Source: Rickettsiales bacterium (GTDB lineage Bacteria > Pseudomonadota > Alphaproteobacteria > Rs-D84). From it: a stretch of 6,440 bases of DNA. The DNA lies in the NCBI GenBank assembly GCA_031278055.1, contig JAITLD010000018.1:1-6440 (forward strand), read 5' to 3'. The position numbers were made by a program, and so were the translations under genes. How positions within the stretch are numbered: position 1 is the stretch's first letter; every line of letters starts with the position of its first letter. Below are positions 5,153 to 6,440 of the stretch, piece after piece. Below the pieces are notes generated by a model. The model ran no database searches, had not been told where the DNA came from, and worked only from the letters and a program-made list of their open reading frames with translations.

Positions 5153-5743
5153 TTAGACTCCTCTCTCTCCTTTTCTTGCTTGTTTTATTGTTTTTTTTAT
5201 CGCCTTAGCGCGCTCTTTAATATCCTTTGCCGGCGATGTCATATTCCGCATGTTTTTCTTAATATTTTTTACACGAAGTTTCTGAAAAAAAACTTTTAGC
5301 ATTTTGGAAGAACTGTCAGAATATACAAAATCTTTTTCGATAATCGGCCGCCATAGGTGAATGTCATTCTCATATACCTTCGCGCCATAATTTATCCCCC
5401 CCCCTTTTGGATCATCCGCGGAATAAATAATTTTTTTAATTCTTGCAAACGAGATTGCCGCGGCACACATCGCGCACGGCTCTAATGTCACATAAATTTC
5501 ACATCCATCCAAGAATTTTTTTTCAAGTTTTCTACAAGCCGATTTAATTGCAATGATTTCAGCGTGCGCGGTCGGATCTTTTGCCTTTTGCACCCTATTC
5601 TCACCCTGTGCGATTATTTTGCCATTTCTGACGATTACAGCACCAATCGGAACATCGTCATGTTTTAGAGCGCGAATCGCACACTTCATTGCCGCGCGCA
5701 TAAAATCTAATTTCTTATCTGCCATATTTGCTATTTCTGACAC
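5153..5743 (-). CDS. tadA: tRNA-specific adenosine deaminase
   Basis: A cytosolic zinc deaminase that converts A34 to inosine in the tRNA-Arg(ACG) anticodon; normally essential. Seen: VPIGAVIV (31-38), PTAHAE (57-62; H60 binds zinc, E62 is the proton shuttle), TLEPCAMCAA (86-95; C90 and C93 bind zinc), DPKGGGINYGAKVYE (111-125, the alphaproteobacterial form), and KMLKVFFQKLR (147-157), the usual end of the fold. Beyond this is a Lys/Arg-rich tail of about 39 residues (158-196), making the protein 196 long against about 150-170 usually. The GGG at 114-116 is encoded by an uninterrupted G9 run on the coding strand (5404-5396). Start: GTG at 5743, or an in-frame ATG at 5725; neither has a Shine-Dalgarno, and the -10 (GATAAT, 5754-5749) is only 5 bp before the GTG. 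It is divergent from rsmD, with mliC downstream. Confidence 0.95.
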   Translation of the reverse strand: MSEIANMADKKLDFMRAAMKCAIRALKHDDVPIGAVIVRNGKIIAQGENRVQKAKDPTAHAEIIAIKSACRKLEKKFLDGCEIYVTLEPCAMCAAAISFARIKKIIYSADDPKGGGINYGAKVYENDIHLWRPIIEKDFVYSDSSSKMLKVFFQKLRVKNIKKNMRNMTSPAKDIKERAKAIKKTIKQARKGERGV

Positions 5744-5748
5744 TTAAT

Positions 5749-5777
5749 ATTATCCAACTATGAAACGAATTTAGGAA
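5749..5777 (-). promoter_or_regulatory. Weak predicted tadA promoter
   Basis: On the minus strand GATAAT (5754-5749) with a poor -35, TTCCTA (5777-5772), 17 bp upstream. Transcription would start at about the GTG codon, so the message is either leaderless at 5743 or has a leader of about 17 nt before the ATG at 5725. Confidence 0.35.
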
Positions 5778-5781
5778 TGGT

Positions 5782-5810
5782 TTGTCTTTTCCGCAACTCG
5801 TTGCTATATT
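5782..5810 (+). promoter_or_regulatory. Predicted rsmD promoter, leaderless type
   Basis: TTGTCT (5782-5787) and TATATT (5805-5810) with exactly 17 bp between them; TGC directly before the -10 makes it an extended -10. Only 6 bp (ATCACA) separate the -10 from the ATG, so transcription should begin at or next to the A of the start codon. Confidence 0.6.
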
Positions 5811-5816
5811 ATCACA

Positions 5817-6380
5817 ATGGACAGTAAATTGCAAATCATCTCCGGAAAATACAAGGGAAAAAAGCTACGAATCCCTCCCTGCTCTCGGCCAACGCAACAA
5901 AAAGCGCGCGGTGCGGTGTTCAATATGTTGGCCGAATTCGTCGCAAATGGCGATTGGTTTGTTTGGGATGCATTTGCTGGGTCCGGCGCGATGGGGATGG
6001 AATTTATTTCAAGATTCAATGCAAAATCTGCAATTTTTACCGATGTTAATGCCAGCGCGGTTAGATGCGTAAAAGAAAATACGAAAAATATCACGGATTG
6101 CAAAATTATTGTTAAAAAAAATGATGCAATGCAGACAATAAAAAAAATACCAATGTCTAATTCACAATTTGTGATTTTTATAGATCCACCCTATTCCGCG
6201 CCGATATTGGGTGAAAAATTGCTAGCAAACCTGACGCAGAATGCTCCGAATAGCACGATAGCTGTTTTGGAAATCGAGAACGACTTACCTTTTAACAACC
6301 CACACTGGAACATTCTGAAAGATAAAACTTGTGGCCGTGCGCGTTTTTTGATTTTGAAAAGAAACATCCCCGTTCTATAG
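5817..6380 (+). CDS. rsmD: 16S rRNA (guanine(966)-N2)-methyltransferase
   Basis: A SAM-dependent methyltransferase that modifies G966 of 16S rRNA in the assembled 30S subunit. Seen: IISGKYKGKKL at 7-17 (the usual RIIAGxxrGrkL start), RPTQQKARGAVFNML at 24-38 (RPT...vReavFn motif), the SAM-binding loop DAFAGSGAMGMEFISR at 51-66, acidic D77 (TDVN) at the end of strand 2, the catalytic FIDPPY at 121-126, and a C-terminal KTCGRARFLILKR at 170-182. Length 187 is normal for RsmD. The ATG at 5817 has no Shine-Dalgarno and lies 6 bp after an extended -10. It is divergent from tadA across 73 bp. In many alphaproteobacteria tadA, rluB and rsmD are clustered; here no rluB lies between them. Confidence 0.93.
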   Translation: MDSKLQIISGKYKGKKLRIPPCSRPTQQKARGAVFNMLAEFVANGDWFVWDAFAGSGAMGMEFISRFNAKSAIFTDVNASAVRCVKENTKNITDCKIIVKKNDAMQTIKKIPMSNSQFVIFIDPPYSAPILGEKLLANLTQNAPNSTIAVLEIENDLPFNNPHWNILKDKTCGRARFLILKRNIPVL

Positions 6381-6395
6381 CGAAATTTGCAACAA

Positions 6396-6440
6396 ATGAA
6401 AAAATTATTGGCAAACAGCCCCTCCCTTCAAACACGTCAC
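6396..6440 (+). CDS. Start of a further plus-strand gene (partial)
   Basis: An ATG at 6396 opens a frame (MKKLLANSPSLQTRH) with no stop for 15 codons to the window edge. A candidate promoter, TTGAAA (6354-6359) with a 16-bp spacer to TATAGC (6376-6381), lies 14 bp upstream, overlapping the end of rsmD. There is no Shine-Dalgarno. It is too short to identify, and a chance frame is possible. Confidence 0.35.
   Translation, partial: MKKLLANSPSLQTRH

Noticed and set aside
5144..5158. Tandem TTTAGAC repeat (two 7-bp copies) at the end of tadA.
   Set aside because: Two short AT-rich copies in a low-GC region, half of it coding; no further copies and no sign of function.

Overview
The window looks like chromosomal DNA from a low-GC (roughly 40%) Gram-negative bacterium, most likely a host-associated alphaproteobacterium. 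The TadA sequence has the DPKGG...NYG form that I associate with alphaproteobacterial TadA, tadA and rsmD sit back to back as they often do near each other in that class, and a lipoprotein with lysozyme-inhibitor (MliC) features suggests exposure to animal lysozyme. UGA is used as a stop, so the standard bacterial code applies. The exact lineage is inference.

Layout: a MurA-family gene (56-1420, +) converges, with a 16 bp gap, on a block of three minus-strand genes. In transcription order this block is a PAP2 lipid/polyprenol phosphatase (4282-3761), the cofactor-independent phosphoglycerate mutase gpmI (about 3719/3728-2280), and a secreted protein built from phage tail-fibre-like modules (2231-1437). 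Next comes a gene-poor stretch of about 480 bp (4283-4766). It holds the PAP2 promoter inside a perfect inverted repeat, two minus-strand hairpin terminators, and two very short divergent reading frames with ribosome binding sites. Beyond it lie an MliC-like lipoprotein gene (5090-4767, -) and tadA (5743-5153, -), which probably form one transcription unit, then rsmD (5817-6380, +) divergent from tadA, and the first 15 codons of another plus-strand frame running off the end.

Functionally the window mixes housekeeping genes (glycolysis: GpmI; tRNA wobble editing: TadA; 16S rRNA methylation: RsmD) with envelope genes (MurA-type enolpyruvyl transferase, PAP2 phosphatase, lysozyme-inhibitor lipoprotein, exported tail-fibre-like protein). 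I see no CRISPR array, tRNA, rRNA, transposase or integrase.

The most distinctive signal is regulatory. Several genes (rsmD, PAP2, the tail-fibre-like gene, perhaps tadA) have an extended or good -10 box only 5-10 nt before the start codon and no Shine-Dalgarno, which implies leaderless or near-leaderless mRNAs. gpmI and mliC instead have clear Shine-Dalgarno sequences. gpmI appears to be spaced for an ATC start codon, and its Shine-Dalgarno can be folded into a hairpin only on read-through transcripts. I found no convincing wholly new multi-gene system.
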